DNA from: Blastococcus tunisiensis
GTDB lineage: Bacteria; Actinomycetota; Actinomycetes; Mycobacteriales; Geodermatophilaceae
Reading direction: 5' to 3'
NCBI RefSeq assembly: GCF_900112815.1
Contig: NZ_FOND01000002.1
Coordinates: 276,551 to 340,550, forward strand
Length of the DNA stretch: 64,000 bases
Part shown: positions 63,485 to 64,000 of the stretch, one piece after another
Layout of the letters: every line of letters starts with the position of its first letter
How positions within the stretch are numbered: position 1 is the stretch's first letter
Program-made: the position numbers and the translations under genes
The notes under the pieces: generated by a model
Seen by the model: only the letters and a program-made list of their open reading frames with translations
What the model was told of the DNA's origin: nothing
Databases searched by the model: none

Positions 63485-64000
63485 TCAGGCGGAGGCCGCC
63501 GCCGGCGCGGCGTCCCGGCGCTTGGCCGCGAGCCGGACCGGGTCGGGCCACTTCACGTCCCGGGCCCAGCCGAGCTTCTCGAACACCCAGATGAGCCGGG
63601 CGCTGATGTCGATCTGCCCCCGCAGCACGCCGTGCCGGGCGCAGGTCGGGTCGGCGTGGTGCAGGTTGTGCCAGGACTCGCCGCCGCTCAGGATCGCCAG
63701 CGGCCAGAAGTTGGTCGCCCGGTCCCGGGACACGAACGGGCGGTTGCCCACCACGTGGCACACCGAGTTGATCGACCAGGTCACGTGGTGCAGCAGGGCG
63801 ATGCGGACCAGGCCGGCCCAGAAGAACGCCGACCACGCGCCGGCCCAGGAGCCGGTCACCAGGCCGCCGATGACCGCCGGCGCGGCCAGGCTGAGGAACG
63901 CCCAGACGACGAACAGCTTGCTCGTCGTCACGAGGGCGCCGTCCTTGAGCAGGTCGGGGGCGTAGCGCTCCTGGCTGGTCTTGCGCCGGTCGAACAGCCA
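63485..64000 (-). CDS. Acyl-CoA/fatty acid desaturase, C-terminal fragment
   Basis: The C-terminal ~171 residues of an integral membrane delta-9-type desaturase; the N-terminus lies beyond the right edge. Two membrane segments (LFVVWAFLSLAAPAVIGGLV, AWSAFFWAGLVRIALLHHVTWSINS) are followed by the diiron His box GGESWHNLHHADPTCARHG. HHVTWSINSVCHV supplies further ligands. It introduces a double bond into membrane acyl chains, with electrons from a ferredoxin or flavoprotein partner. Confidence 0.92.
   Translation of the reverse strand, partial: WLFDRRKTSQERYAPDLLKDGALVTTSKLFVVWAFLSLAAPAVIGGLVTGSWAGAWSAFFWAGLVRIALLHHVTWSINSVCHVVGNRPFVSRDRATNFWPLAILSGGESWHNLHHADPTCARHGVLRGQIDISARLIWVFEKLGWARDVKWPDPVRLAAKRRDAAPAAASA

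Overview
The window is very GC-rich, uses many GTG starts and GTGA/ATGA stop-start overlaps, and carries actinobacterial hallmark genes: sepH, rpfB, an F420-dependent oxidoreductase, UdgX, a Pmt-type mannosyltransferase, and the glp/glpR division pair. Gene content and order are consistent with a soil actinobacterium of the Geodermatophilaceae type (Blastococcus/Geodermatophilus/Modestobacter). That placement is inference. The right third is syntenic with the Mycobacterium tuberculosis stretch galU-moeA1-rimJ ... pmt/rsmI ... metG-tatD-rpfB-ksgA-ispE, so most of the window is chromosomal core.

1-15 kb: an ABC exporter (permease cut by the window edge), a SpoU-type RNA methyltransferase, a stress protein and SepH. 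Next come a secreted-type or cytosolic S9 peptidase translationally coupled to a circularly permuted ATP-grasp protein, and a hybrid sensor kinase broken by a 25-bp tandem duplication. serC, a citrate synthase, pdxH and an MFS exporter follow.

15-28 kb: udgX, a NatAB-like ABC exporter, an F420 enzyme, a TPR protein, PEP carboxylase, FprA, a small monooxygenase and a secreted GH25-like protein. A DNA-repair pair (phrB-nei) and a small GNAT close this part.

28-45 kb: tRNA-Arg(CCU), small membrane/lipoprotein genes, a LysG/LysE pair, a sirtuin, a T4-endonuclease-V-like/PUA-like fusion, and an overlapping APH-thioesterase-VOC trio. Then mscL, a SAF-domain protein, an FmdB zinc ribbon with a Ser-rich tail, MarR and an ATPase, followed by an accD3-like carboxyltransferase, a CaiB CoA-transferase and a MatC/SLC13 permease.

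45-64 kb: galU-glp-rimJ-glpR (envelope precursor synthesis plus FtsZ-linked division), tRNA-Ala(CGC), enoyl-CoA hydratase, and pmt divergent from rsmI. A frameshifted DUF559 endonuclease, corA and a heptad-repeat membrane protein follow. The window ends with metG-tatD, rpfB-rsmA-ispE, a TetR regulator and a truncated desaturase.

The least explained structures are intergenic: a three-copy dispersed double-hairpin element (about 1.03, 40.58 and 58.28 kb), two copies of which sit next to short tandem arrays; a roughly 150-bp imperfect palindrome filling the space between two convergent stop codons (7.05-7.21 kb); and a recurrent hairpin at gene 3' ends. No CRISPR array, insertion sequence, integrase or prophage gene was seen.
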